Assembly (NCBI GenBank): GCA_963842955.1 | Contig: CAWJIJ010000005.1 | Span: 124,001 to 188,000, forward strand | Length of the DNA: 64,000 nt | Direction of reading: 5' to 3' | Origin: JARFQW01 sp963842955 | GTDB taxonomy: Bacteria; Pseudomonadota; Gammaproteobacteria; Steroidobacterales; XN24 | In this document: positions 26,491-35,138 of the stretch, in pieces | Layout of the letters: each line of letters starts with the position of its first letter | Position numbering within the stretch: the first letter of the stretch is position 1 | Notes under the pieces: model-generated | Told to the model about the DNA's origin: nothing | Seen by the model: the letters and a program-made list of their open reading frames with translations, nothing else | Database searches by the model: none | Translations under genes and position numbers: made by a program

Positions 26491-27780
26491 ATGCAGAGCG
26501 CCGAGCACCGGGAAGAGAATCTGGACATCCCCGCCGTCATGGACGAGTTGGGTCGGTCGGCGCGGGCCGCGGCCGGCCGCCTGGCGACCGCAGGCACCGA
26601 GCAAAAGAACGCCGCGCTGAACCACGCGGCGCGGCGACTGCGCGAAGGCGCGGCGACCATCATGGCGGCAAATGCCAGTGACCGGGCCGAGGCCGAGGCG
26701 GGTCAGCAGTCCGCGGCGCTGCTGGACCGGCTGAGCCTGGATGAAGATCGCATCGAAGCCATGGCTCTTAGCCTGGAAGCCATCGCCGCGTTTCCGGACC
26801 CGGTCGGCCGGGTAACCGAGGAGCGTACGCGGCCCAACGGTCTTCTCATTCAGCGGGTCAAGGTGCCGCTGGGCGTTATCGGCATCATCTACGAAAGCCG
26901 GCCTAACGTGACCTCCGACGCGGGCGGCTTGTGCCTGAAATCCGGCAACGCGGTCATCCTGCGCGGCGGCTCGGTGGGTTTCCGCTCCAGCCAGGCCATC
27001 CAGGATTGCATGACCGCGGCGCTGGCGGAGGCGGGACTGCCCCGTGAAGCCATCCAGTCCGTGCCGACCCGCGATCGCGCCGCGGTGCGCTACCTCCTGG
27101 GTCAGATGACCGACACCATCGACGTCGTGGTCCCGCGCGGCGGCCGCAGTCTCATCGAGGCGGTTCAGCGCGATGCCCGGGTTCCCGTCATTGGCCACCT
27201 GGAAGGCTTGTGCCACGTCTACGTGGACAAGGGCGCTGATCCGACCATGGCGGAAAACATCGTGCTGAACGCAAAACTCCGGCGAACCGGGATCTGCGGT
27301 GCGGCGGAAACCCTGCTCGTGGACCGGGCGGGGGCAGACCGTCTCCTGGCGCCCCTGGTCGGCGCGCTGATCGATGCCGGCTGCGAAGTGCGTGGCGACG
27401 AGCTTACGCAGCGTGCCGATGCGCGGGTCTTGCCGGCCTCCGAAGACGACTGGGCGACGGAATACCTGGATGCGGTGATCTCCGCGCGGGTCGTTGATGG
27501 TGTCGACGGCGCCATCGGGCACATCGCCCGCTACGGATCCGGCCACACTGATTCGGTGATCACCGCCGACCCCGGTGTCGCGGAGCGTTTTCTCCGCGAA
27601 GTGGATTCCGCCATTGTCCTGCACAACGCATCCACCCAGTTCGCGGACGGCGGCGAGTTCGGCATGGGGGCGGAGATCGGGATCTCCACGGGGCGCATGC
27701 ACGCCCGTGGGCCTGTCGGCCTGGAACAGCTCACCAGCTACAAGTACCGGGTGCGCGGGACCGGCCAGGTCCGGCCCTGA
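26491..27780 (+). CDS. proA: Glutamate-5-semialdehyde dehydrogenase (gamma-glutamyl phosphate reductase)
   Basis: Second enzyme of proline synthesis, reducing gamma-glutamyl phosphate with NADPH to glutamate semialdehyde. The 429-residue aldehyde-dehydrogenase-fold protein has PLGVIGIIYESRPNV, LKSGNAVILRGG, the active-site Cys in AKLRRTGICGAAETLL, and EFGMGAEIGISTGRMHARGP near the end. GAGAGGA precedes the ATG. It follows proB, together forming a proline operon; proC is not in the window. Confidence 0.97.
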   Translation: MQSAEHREENLDIPAVMDELGRSARAAAGRLATAGTEQKNAALNHAARRLREGAATIMAANASDRAEAEAGQQSAALLDRLSLDEDRIEAMALSLEAIAAFPDPVGRVTEERTRPNGLLIQRVKVPLGVIGIIYESRPNVTSDAGGLCLKSGNAVILRGGSVGFRSSQAIQDCMTAALAEAGLPREAIQSVPTRDRAAVRYLLGQMTDTIDVVVPRGGRSLIEAVQRDARVPVIGHLEGLCHVYVDKGADPTMAENIVLNAKLRRTGICGAAETLLVDRAGADRLLAPLVGALIDAGCEVRGDELTQRADARVLPASEDDWATEYLDAVISARVVDGVDGAIGHIARYGSGHTDSVITADPGVAERFLREVDSAIVLHNASTQFADGGEFGMGAEIGISTGRMHARGPVGLEQLTSYKYRVRGTGQVRP

Positions 27781-27920
27781 ACCTCATTGGCGGCAATCCC
27801 GATTCAGCAGGTTCCGCCGACGGTCGGGTTTGCCGCCGAAGCGCAAGACGCGGGCTTCGCCAGCCGGCGAGGCGTCCGGTACCCGTTGCCGCTGAAGCGC
27901 GATCGCGCGAACTCCCGGCC

Positions 27921-28307
27921 GTGACCGGCGAGAGCGTCTACGGGCTCCTGGCCCAGGCGGTCCTGGTTCTGCACACGGCGTTCGTGTTGTTCGTTGCGGT
28001 CGGCGGACTGCTGGCGCTGGCCTGGCCGAAACTGGCGTGGCTGCACGCGCCGTGCTTGCTGTGGGGCGTGGCCATCGTCATCGGTGGGTGGATCTGTCCG
28101 CTCACGCCGCTGGAACTGGACTTGCGGGCTCGCGCCGGCTTGCCGCCGTACTCCGGCGGGTTTCTCGACCACTACCTGATTCCCTGGGTTTATCCGGAGG
28201 GTCTGGGCCGCGGCACCCGTATCGTGCTGGTTCTGATCGCCGCCGTCGTCAACATCGGCGTTTACCTGCGCCTGTGGTTCAGGTGGCGGCCACGGGACCC
28301 GGCATAG
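27921..28307 (+). CDS. DUF2784 family membrane protein
   Basis: A 128-residue protein with a helix (AVLVLHTAFVLFVAVGGLLAL), the block LHAPCLLWGVAIVIGGWICPLTPLE, the soluble motif YSGGFLDHYLIPWVYPEG and a last helix. These are the defining features of DUF2784. Function unknown. A GTG start at 27921 is used; no better ATG fits. It lies 140 bases after proA and may be independent. Confidence 0.85.
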   Translation: MTGESVYGLLAQAVLVLHTAFVLFVAVGGLLALAWPKLAWLHAPCLLWGVAIVIGGWICPLTPLELDLRARAGLPPYSGGFLDHYLIPWVYPEGLGRGTRIVLVLIAAVVNIGVYLRLWFRWRPRDPA

Positions 28308-28454
28308 AAGGGAACCGCCGGGAAACGGGGGCGCGATCGCCCGGAGTCCTGTCCGAGCCACGCTGAAGCCTATGGCCGCCCCCTGGACGGGCCAGGTGTC
28401 CTGGCGACGGAGGGCCCGGAAGAACAGACGACCCCGACACGCCGGAATTCCGGG

Positions 28455-29096
28455 TCAGGCCGTCTCCGCCATCAGGTTCCGGACGTTGCTGCGACGCTGC
28501 CACCAGATCCGATAGCCCAGCAGGACGGCAAGTATGGCCGCGTATATGAGCGGCTCGCGGACGTCCTGCTTGACCTGCCACCAGAAATGCCAGACGCCGA
28601 GGATGGCAATGGGATAGATCAGCCGGTGCAGCGCCTGCCAGCGTTTTCCCAGGCGGCGCATCATGGCGTTCGTGGAGGTCGCCGCCAGCGGGATCAGCAG
28701 CAGCAGGGCCGTGATTCCCAGCGTAATGAACGGCCGCTCGAGGATATCCTCGACGATGATTCCGAGATCCAGCCGGTGGTCGATCACCGCGTAAGTCACA
28801 AAGTGCATCAGCACGTAGAAAAACGCGAACAGGCCGAGCATGCGCCTCAGGCGAACCAGCCAGTGCCACCCCGTGATCCGCCGCAGCGGCGTCACCGCCA
28901 GCGTAATCAGCAGGAAACGCAGCCCCCACTGGCCGTTCCGGTCCATGAGTTCCTCGACGGGATTGGCGCCGAGGGTAAAGCCACCAACACCGAAGGCGCC
29001 GAGAACCATGAGTATGAAAGGCAAGATGCACACCGCGAACAACGCGGTCTTGGCCGCCCTGAGCTGAGGCGGAGTAAGGGTTCGTGGGAACGCCAT
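28455..29096 (-). CDS. msrQ: MsrQ, heme-binding membrane subunit of periplasmic methionine sulfoxide reductase
   Basis: A 213-residue ferric-reductase-like membrane protein (YedZ) that passes quinone electrons to MsrP. Six helices are visible, with heme-ligand histidines in FYVLMHFVTYAV, KRWQALHRLIYPIAI and GVWHFWW. The N-terminus LRAAKTALFAVCILPF is typical. It starts three bases after the msrP stop, so the two are an operon with msrP first. Confidence 0.93.
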   Translation of the reverse strand: MAFPRTLTPPQLRAAKTALFAVCILPFILMVLGAFGVGGFTLGANPVEELMDRNGQWGLRFLLITLAVTPLRRITGWHWLVRLRRMLGLFAFFYVLMHFVTYAVIDHRLDLGIIVEDILERPFITLGITALLLLIPLAATSTNAMMRRLGKRWQALHRLIYPIAILGVWHFWWQVKQDVREPLIYAAILAVLLGYRIWWQRRSNVRNLMAETA

Positions 29097-29099
29097 GGT

Positions 29100-30063
29100 C
29101 TAGTAGTTCCGCGCCAGGTCCATGCCCTTGTAAAGCCGGGCCACCTGGTCCGCGTAGCCATTGAACATGTCGGTGGGGCGGCGGGGCGCAAAGATGCCTT
29201 TGCCGATCAGCCGTTCGCTCGCCTGGCTCCACCGCGGGTGATCCACTTCGGGGTTCACGTTGGCGTAGAAACCGTATTCACTGGGCGCGGCTTTCTCCCA
29301 GCTGCTGACCGGCTGCTTTTCAGTGAACTCGATGCTGACGATGGACTTGATGCTCTTGAAGCCGTATTTCCACGGCACAACGATCCTCAGCGGCGCGCCG
29401 TTTTGATTCGGCATCTCCCGGCCGTAGACCCCAATCCCGAAGATGGCCAGCGGGTGCATGGCCTCGTCGATACGCAAGCCCTCGACATACGGCCAGTCCA
29501 GCACGGGCCAGCGCTGACCCGGCATCCGCTTGGGATCCAGCAGTGTCTTGAAGGTAACGTACTTCGCACGCGAATTCGGCTGGAATCGCTTGAGTACGTC
29601 GCCCATGGGAATGCCCACCCACGGGATGATCATGGACCAGGCCTCGACGCAGCGCAGGCGGTAAATGCGCTCTTCCGGGGTATGGGGCGCGACGAAATCC
29701 TCGTAACTCAGGGTCCCGGGCCGGTCGCACTCGCCACCAACAGCCACTTCCCAGGGCCTGGGCTGGAAATCCCTGGCCTGTCTATGGGGATCCGACTTGT
29801 CGGTGCCGAACTCGTAGAAATTGTTGTAGGTCGTGATGTCTTCCCACGAATTCGGCGCCTCATCGATGCTGAGGGGGCTTCTGGGTCAGTCCCTCGATCT
29901 TCCGCTGTGACCCTTCGGCGGCGGCCCGTGCGCGCGGGCTGACGGCGGCAGCCGCGCCGAGCGCCGCAAATCCGGCAGCCCGGAGGAAGTGTCGTCGATC
30001 CATGTAGACCGCCTCGTCAGTGATCTCGGACGGACGGATGTCCGAAGGTCGCTTGATGATCAT
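29100..30063 (-). CDS. msrP: MsrP, catalytic molybdopterin subunit (frame broken)
   Basis: The periplasmic enzyme (YedY) that repairs oxidised methionines in envelope proteins. It starts MIIKRPSDIRPSEITDE, carries a Tat signal (DRRHFLRAAGFAALGAA), then LSIDEAPNSWEDITTYNNF, the Mo-ligand Cys in RLRCVEAWSMIIPW, and ends with the heme-partner-facing tail RLYKGMDLARNY. The first third and the rest are in different frames; removing one G of the run of five at 29873-29877 restores KPLSIDEAPNSW exactly. Overall length then equals a normal MsrP. Probably intact in the organism. Confidence 0.92.
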
Positions 30064-30225
30064 TCCGGTTCCTCGGTGGCTTTGTCTTTGCGCCACAGAT
30101 GTAGACCGCTGCTGCGGGCAATTTATTGCATGGCGACCGCCGATGGCCGCTAACCATTTGAAATTACGAGGCGCGCGGCGGAATGGATTCGCTGGAACTG
30201 CGTCGACCGGGACTTGTCGAGGGGA

Positions 30226-31425
30226 TCAGCGCTGCCGCATCTGGACGATCCCACGGGCCTTTTCGGTCGTCACGTAGGGTGCAATCCGGTGGTCCGGCGG
30301 GTTCCGGCGGGTCAGCCGAAGCGAGAGATCGCGATAAAAAGCGGGTGCCTGGCGGGTGATGCCCGGTGCACCGTGACTTCGGCCCGCCGACGTTGGCTCC
30401 ACCAGCGTCACCCGTTCCCGAGGGGTCTGCCAGGTCTCGGCCAGGCTGCTCGTGCGGGCTGCGGGGTCAAGATTCTTGCCGGGCCTGCCTGCGGTCGGGC
30501 TTTGGCTGACGAGTCGGCGCAATGACCTGGCCTGTTCGCTGGAGGCGGCGTAAACGGTCAATTCTCCAACCAGCCCATCGGTCCCGGCCCGGAAGACCTG
30601 GTCCAGTTCGGCGAGTCCCAGGTCCGGTGCAGCCAGGACAAGGTCTTCGAACTCGGTGTCCTCGTCGGCCAGGGATTCCATGGCCATCAACGCCGGAACG
30701 GCGGCAGCGGTAACGCGGGCACCCAGGCCGTCGGCAACCAGCCACAGCCGTTCGGGTGCCACGTCGTCGATGGCAAAGCGAATCACGTCGGCGAGTTTCC
30801 CGCCGGAGGCCTCCGCCATGCTTCGGGCCCGCGCGTGGCCGGTAAACGTGCGGGCCTGGTCGCTTGGCCAGTCGAACACAAGGACCGGGGTGTCGATGTC
30901 CAGTACATGGGCGAGCAACGCGGTCTTGCGCAGCGCCGAAGGAAACGCCTCGGTTCGGCCCGTGACCACGATGAGCAGCGATCGGGATTCCGACGCAGCC
31001 ACCTGGGCCCGGAGCGCTTCGGCGGTGGCTACGCGTCCCATGGAATCGACTGTTTCGACACGGATTTCCTCGTCCTGGAGCCACCGGACGGGATCGACGA
31101 GAAGGCCCAGCCCCAGGGTCGCCTTGATGCGAACATCGAAGGTCCCGAAAGCGACCCTGTCGATGCGTCCATTTCCGAACCGGTCTACACCCGTATCCCG
31201 GGCGTAGCGGGCCTCGCGGTTCGTAGCGAAAAAGTACCGATACCGGGGTTCGTCAGCTCCAGCCATCCGGGCTACCGTGGCGCGTTCGTACAGATAGCGC
31301 TCGGCATGCCGGGTGGCGGCCCCATCGGGCGAATGGAACTGGTAATAGACGTAGCCGGCGACGAAGCTGGCCAGCAGGCATAGCAGCGTGACGCTAACAA
31401 TGACACGGCGGTCCGGGCGGCTCAT
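30226..31425 (-). CDS. DUF900-type alpha/beta hydrolase-like protein, nucleophile elbow altered
   Basis: A 399-residue protein with an N-terminal membrane helix (VIVSVTLLCLLASFVAGYVYY) and a periplasmic alpha/beta-hydrolase domain of the DUF900 type: FFATNREARY start, FGTFDVRI, a VLVFDWPSDQART motif. The nucleophile elbow, normally G-H-S-x-G, reads VADGLGARV, so the serine position is Gly. The protein may be a non-catalytic binding protein, or I misassign the elbow. The ATG at 31425 was chosen just ahead of the helix. Divergent from the NlpC/P60 gene. Confidence 0.68.
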   Translation of the reverse strand: MSRPDRRVIVSVTLLCLLASFVAGYVYYQFHSPDGAATRHAERYLYERATVARMAGADEPRYRYFFATNREARYARDTGVDRFGNGRIDRVAFGTFDVRIKATLGLGLLVDPVRWLQDEEIRVETVDSMGRVATAEALRAQVAASESRSLLIVVTGRTEAFPSALRKTALLAHVLDIDTPVLVFDWPSDQARTFTGHARARSMAEASGGKLADVIRFAIDDVAPERLWLVADGLGARVTAAAVPALMAMESLADEDTEFEDLVLAAPDLGLAELDQVFRAGTDGLVGELTVYAASSEQARSLRRLVSQSPTAGRPGKNLDPAARTSSLAETWQTPRERVTLVEPTSAGRSHGAPGITRQAPAFYRDLSLRLTRRNPPDHRIAPYVTTEKARGIVQMRQR

Positions 31426-31656
31426 CGGGTTGGCGAGTCCATTCGATCGATGCAATCTGTTGACGACACGTCTGCCAAGAGTACGGCAGTCTCCCGGCGC
31501 GGGTAACGTCGACAAAATGCGACACTGCGTTTTTATCCATTCGGGGCCGGGCTGTTATCCTCGGGCCTGAGGGGGAGAGTTGGCATCGCGTTACGCGGAT
31601 CCAACCCGCCGCCTGGCCGGGAATGGGTTCATGGTACGTATCGGGAGGGCTCGGTG

Positions 31657-32202
31657 ATGTCGGCTCGCGGACTTTTGCCCGCAATGGTCCTGGTCCTGGC
31701 GGCCGGCTGCTCCTGGAATCCACCCCGGGATCCAGGGCCCGCCGCACCCAGCGGAGGATGGCTGAGCTGGGGAGACGCCCGGCCTGACACTGCCGGCCGG
31801 CCTTTTGATCCGGTTGATCCGGCCGCCGCGGGCATCGTGCGCCTCGCCGAAGGCATGCTGGGCGTTCCGTACCGCTGGGGAGGCCGTACTCCCTCAGGTT
31901 TCGATTGCAGCGGGCTGGTCCAGTACACGTATGAGAAGGCCGGATTTTCGGTGCCGAGAACCTCGCGCGCCCAGCACAAGGCCGCCGAGCCTGTGGCCCT
32001 GGGCGAGGCCAGGCCCGGAGATCTCGTCTTCTTCGCGGAATCCGGGCGGGTGTCCCACGTGGGAATCTATGTCGGGGAGGGACGTTTCATCCACGCCCCA
32101 GCGACGGGCCAGACCGTCAAGGTCTCCAGCATCCGCGAGGACTGGTATCGCCAGCGCTTCGCCGGCGCCGGCCGGCTCTTGCCGCCACCGGCCTCTCTCT
32201 GA
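31657..32202 (+). CDS. NlpC/P60 family lipoprotein (peptidoglycan endopeptidase)
   Basis: A 181-residue lipoprotein (lipobox LAAGC, Cys18-19) with an NlpC/P60 cysteine-peptidase domain. Catalytic residues are visible: Cys in GFDCSGLVQYTYEKAG, His in RVSHVGIYVGEG and a second His in FIHAPATG. Such enzymes cut stem peptides of peptidoglycan during growth. GGGAGGG lies about 10 bases before the ATG at 31657; a GTG three bases earlier is the alternative start. Confidence 0.92.
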   Translation: MSARGLLPAMVLVLAAGCSWNPPRDPGPAAPSGGWLSWGDARPDTAGRPFDPVDPAAAGIVRLAEGMLGVPYRWGGRTPSGFDCSGLVQYTYEKAGFSVPRTSRAQHKAAEPVALGEARPGDLVFFAESGRVSHVGIYVGEGRFIHAPATGQTVKVSSIREDWYRQRFAGAGRLLPPPASL

Positions 32203-32245
32203 AGAGACGCCGGCCAGGGCCGGTTGCGGCGGCGGATTGCGGCGG

Positions 32246-33196
32246 TCAGCCCCAGAGACTGTGCAGCGTATGGGGCGATCCCTCGATGCACCAGAACGAG
32301 CCGTCAACGAAACGATAGTGCCGGTCCAGTGCCCCGAGAGCGTCCATCTCTTCGCGCGTCAGCTCGAGTCCGGCGGCGGCGAGATTTTCGTCGAGACGCT
32401 CAGGACGAGAGGTCTTCGGGATCACCGCCGTATCCCGGGCCAGTGCCCAGGCAATCAGCACCTGGCCCGGTGTCGCCCCGTGGGTCGCTGATATGTCCTT
32501 CACAACCGGGTCTTCCAGCAGCACCGGCTCGTTGTCTTTCTTCAGCCGGGGGGGCCTGTCCAGCGAGCCGAGCGGTGAATATGCGGTCAGAACCACGGCC
32601 GAGCCGCGGGCGGCTTCGAGGAGTTCGTTCTGCGCAAGGTAGGGATGCAGCTCAACCTGGTTGACCGCGGGCGGGATGCGCGCGCCGTTGGCCAATTTCG
32701 CCAGCCGGTTCGCAGAGAAGTTCGACACGCCTATGGCCCGGACGAGGCCCGCCGCCACGGCGTCCTCCATGCCCGCCCACGTATCGGCCAGGGGCTGATC
32801 CTTGAGGGACAGAAAGTCTTCCGCCTTCTCCGGGAGACCGACACCCGCACGAATCGGGACGGGCCAGTGCACCAGGTAGAGGTCGAGATAGTCGAGGCGT
32901 AGGTCCGCCAGCGTCTGCTTCAGGGCTGGAATGACGTTGCCCCGGCCGTGGCAGCTGTTCCAGAGCTTGGACGTGATCCACAGCTCCTCCCGTTTCGCGA
33001 TCCCGCGGCGAAGCGCCGCGTCCAGGGCTTCGCCGATCTCGGCCTCGTTAGCGTAGATCGGTGCGCAGTCAATGTGCCGGTAGCCGGTTTCTATGGCTGC
33101 CGTGACGGCGGTGCCGACTGCACCGGGATCCGATTTCCAGGTTCCAAGGCCCAGGGCCGGCATGGCCTGCCCGCTGTTGAGGGTATAGGTCTTCAT
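32246..33196 (-). CDS. Aldo/keto reductase
   Basis: A 316-residue NADPH-dependent TIM-barrel reductase. Catalytic residues are in place: Asp in GYRHIDCAPIYANEAEIG with Tyr, Lys in WITSKLWNS and His in LYLVHWPVP. The end, VIPKTSRPERLDENLAA, forms the cofactor phosphate pocket. It resembles aldose/alcohol-type (AKR1/2-like) reductases. Its ATG overlaps the stop of the upstream membrane-protein gene as ATGA, so they are translationally coupled. Confidence 0.93.
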   Translation of the reverse strand: MKTYTLNSGQAMPALGLGTWKSDPGAVGTAVTAAIETGYRHIDCAPIYANEAEIGEALDAALRRGIAKREELWITSKLWNSCHGRGNVIPALKQTLADLRLDYLDLYLVHWPVPIRAGVGLPEKAEDFLSLKDQPLADTWAGMEDAVAAGLVRAIGVSNFSANRLAKLANGARIPPAVNQVELHPYLAQNELLEAARGSAVVLTAYSPLGSLDRPPRLKKDNEPVLLEDPVVKDISATHGATPGQVLIAWALARDTAVIPKTSRPERLDENLAAAGLELTREEMDALGALDRHYRFVDGSFWCIEGSPHTLHSLWG

Positions 33197-33609
33197 CTTG
33201 AGTTCTCAGGGGGTTCGCCGCCGCGCCTTCGACGGGCCTGGAAAAAAAACATGATGCCGCCGGAATAGGCGCCGATCAGCAGGAAAATCATGGTCAGATT
33301 GACGACCCCCGGATCCGGAAGGGTTGTGAAGATGTGATCCAGGTTCGACCCGGGTTGCTCCGCCGCATCGCGGACCAGGGCACCGGCCCGGGCAAACCGG
33401 TTGCACGTGGCCAGGGTTGGAACAATGGTTGCGACGCAGAATACCGTATAGAGGCTGATCACCAGCATCACCATGCGCCGATTGAGTTCGTGAGCCGCGA
33501 ACCAGGCGGTGACCAGCATGGCGAACAGTCCCACCATGAAGTCATTCAGGCGCGCGAAACAGGTATTGAGCAGATCGTTGAACAGGGTGACGATTTCAAA
33601 GTCGCTCAC
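33193..33609 (-). CDS. Small membrane protein coupled to aldo/keto reductase
   Basis: A 138-residue protein with three or four hydrophobic helices (NDFMVGLFAMLVTAWFAA, MVMLVISLYTVFCVATIV, VVNLTMIFLLIGAYSGGIMFFF) and a basic tail. No recognised family. A GTG start at 33609 is favoured because CAGGAG sits six bases upstream; the frame continues upstream to 33669 without support. It ends in a 4-base overlap (ATGA) with the aldo/keto reductase start. Confidence 0.68.
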   Translation of the reverse strand: MSDFEIVTLFNDLLNTCFARLNDFMVGLFAMLVTAWFAAHELNRRMVMLVISLYTVFCVATIVPTLATCNRFARAGALVRDAAEQPGSNLDHIFTTLPDPGVVNLTMIFLLIGAYSGGIMFFFQARRRRGGEPPENSR

Positions 33610-33696
33610 GGTTAGCTCCTGGCGGAGTTGCCCGGGCCGCTGCACAAGAAGGTTCTTAAGGAGTAGCACAGACTAGCGCTACAAGCCGGGAGATCG

Positions 33697-34269
33697 TCAG
33701 ATTCGCCGGGCCACGACGACTCCGGCCCGGGACCCCAGGTCGACGAGCCAGGACCAGACCCGCCCGGGCGTTCCAGGCGGGCCCCCGGCATGCTGCAGCG
33801 CATCGTCCCGGTGGTGCACCTCGTCGTCCCGGCAGGCTGCCAGCACCCGGCGGAGCGTCGCAAAATCTGCACCGGCGTTGCCACGGTGATCGGCGAGGGC
33901 ATTGATCTGGGCCCCGTAGTGGCCGTCGACGAAATCTTCCACGGCTTCGATGGTGCGAAAGACGGCGCGGGGGCCGAACAGCGCGGGCAAAGCACCGGTC
34001 AGCCAGCCCGCCAGGCGCCACAGCCCGGTCAGCCGGCTGCGTTCGCCCGGCGGCACGAGTCCGTTCATGATTTCGAGATGAGCCTGTTCCGTTCGAACGT
34101 GGTTCTGAGCGAATTCGCGGACGACCGGATTGCGGGACACCGCCAGTATGCCCCGGTAGATTTCCACCGCGCCGGATTCGCCGGCGTGATCGGATCGCAG
34201 TTCCCGCTTGAGCCAGGCCGGCCAGCCGGCAAAGGTTTCCTCAGCCGGGGCTTGGATTGCAACAGCCAA
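33697..34269 (-). CDS. Coq7-like demethoxyubiquinone hydroxylase family protein
   Basis: A 190-residue di-iron helical-bundle protein. LRSDHAGESGAVEIYRGIL is the signature first-helix motif, EQAHLEIMNGLVP follows, and VEDFVDGHYGAQINAL and CRDDEVHHRDDA give the second set of iron ligands (E..H). Coq7 hydroxylates a ubiquinone precursor. Relatives without that role exist, so I give no gene symbol. A TTG start at 34269 is supported by GGAGA seven bases upstream. Confidence 0.82.
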   Translation of the reverse strand: MAVAIQAPAEETFAGWPAWLKRELRSDHAGESGAVEIYRGILAVSRNPVVREFAQNHVRTEQAHLEIMNGLVPPGERSRLTGLWRLAGWLTGALPALFGPRAVFRTIEAVEDFVDGHYGAQINALADHRGNAGADFATLRRVLAACRDDEVHHRDDALQHAGGPPGTPGRVWSWLVDLGSRAGVVVARRI

Positions 34270-34460
34270 CGCAGTTTCTCCGTTTTGGTTCGCGCCTGCG
34301 TTTTCGTGCCCGAGCGTACTCTGGATCTGTGGATGACTCGCCGGCTGTGGAAGCCCGGAGAGCTGAATAAGGGTTGCTAGTGACCCGGGTCTACAGCCAG
34401 AGCATCCTCGATGCGCCTGGCCGTGAACCTCGATAACGCTTGAAATCTACGCCGGTCCCG

Positions 34461-34994
34461 TCAGGAGGCCTTGAGCCGCTCGACCAGTTCCGTTTCCATA
34501 TCCGGCTGCAGGCCCGCGGCGCGGCCGGCCATGAGAGCGTCGTCCTGGTCAACGCCGATGGCGAGATAGTGCAGGGTCAACAGGGCGCCGGCGCGGCTGC
34601 CCGCCTTGCAGTGGAGCAGGACACGGAGATTTTCGTCCGCCATGAGTTCGCCGAAGGTGGCCAGGTCAGCCTCGCTTGCGCCGTCGTCCGTGTAGGGCAG
34701 ATGGTAGTAGGCCATACCCTGGGCCTCCGCAAGCGCCCTCTCCTTTGCGACCACGTCCGGGTCGCCGGGAGTGGCGTTGACGATCACGTCAAAGCCCTGG
34801 TTGCGAAGCTCGACGATCTCGGAGTCCTTCAGCGAACCCGCGGTCGCAAGCCTGGGGCCCGCGCGGTTGTAGTGCTTGATCGGGGTTTCCAGCTGACTGG
34901 CAAACGGCACCTGGGCGACGATTTTGCAGCCGCTGGCCGCGGCGGCGCCGCAGCACAAGGCGAGGGCGAAATACAGGGCAATCAGGATCCGCAT
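34461..34994 (-). CDS. Secreted DUF442/Blh-type phosphatase-like protein
   Basis: A 177-residue exported protein: signal peptide (residues 1-20) then a tyrosine-phosphatase-like domain. The active-site loop HCKAGSRAG (H128, C129, R134) has the shorter Cys-x4-Arg spacing typical of the DUF442 (beta-lactamase-hydrolase-like) branch rather than Cx5R. FDVIVNATPGDPD and YYHLPYTDDGASE are typical strands. It may be a periplasmic phosphatase or related to sulfur metabolism (Blh); substrate unknown. Appears monocistronic. Confidence 0.82.
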   Translation of the reverse strand: MRILIALYFALALCCGAAAASGCKIVAQVPFASQLETPIKHYNRAGPRLATAGSLKDSEIVELRNQGFDVIVNATPGDPDVVAKERALAEAQGMAYYHLPYTDDGASEADLATFGELMADENLRVLLHCKAGSRAGALLTLHYLAIGVDQDDALMAGRAAGLQPDMETELVERLKAS

Positions 34995-35138
34995 GGCGCA
35001 ACTCCGCGTTTCGGCGGCCGGCAGCGGCCGCCACGGGAATTGTGCGAAAAATTCGCTGCCCGAGGCCTGACCTGCGTCAACTGCCCGATCCCTTCCGCCG
35101 GCGAGTGCGGCTTGTTCACCGAGTCGTGGCGGATTCGT

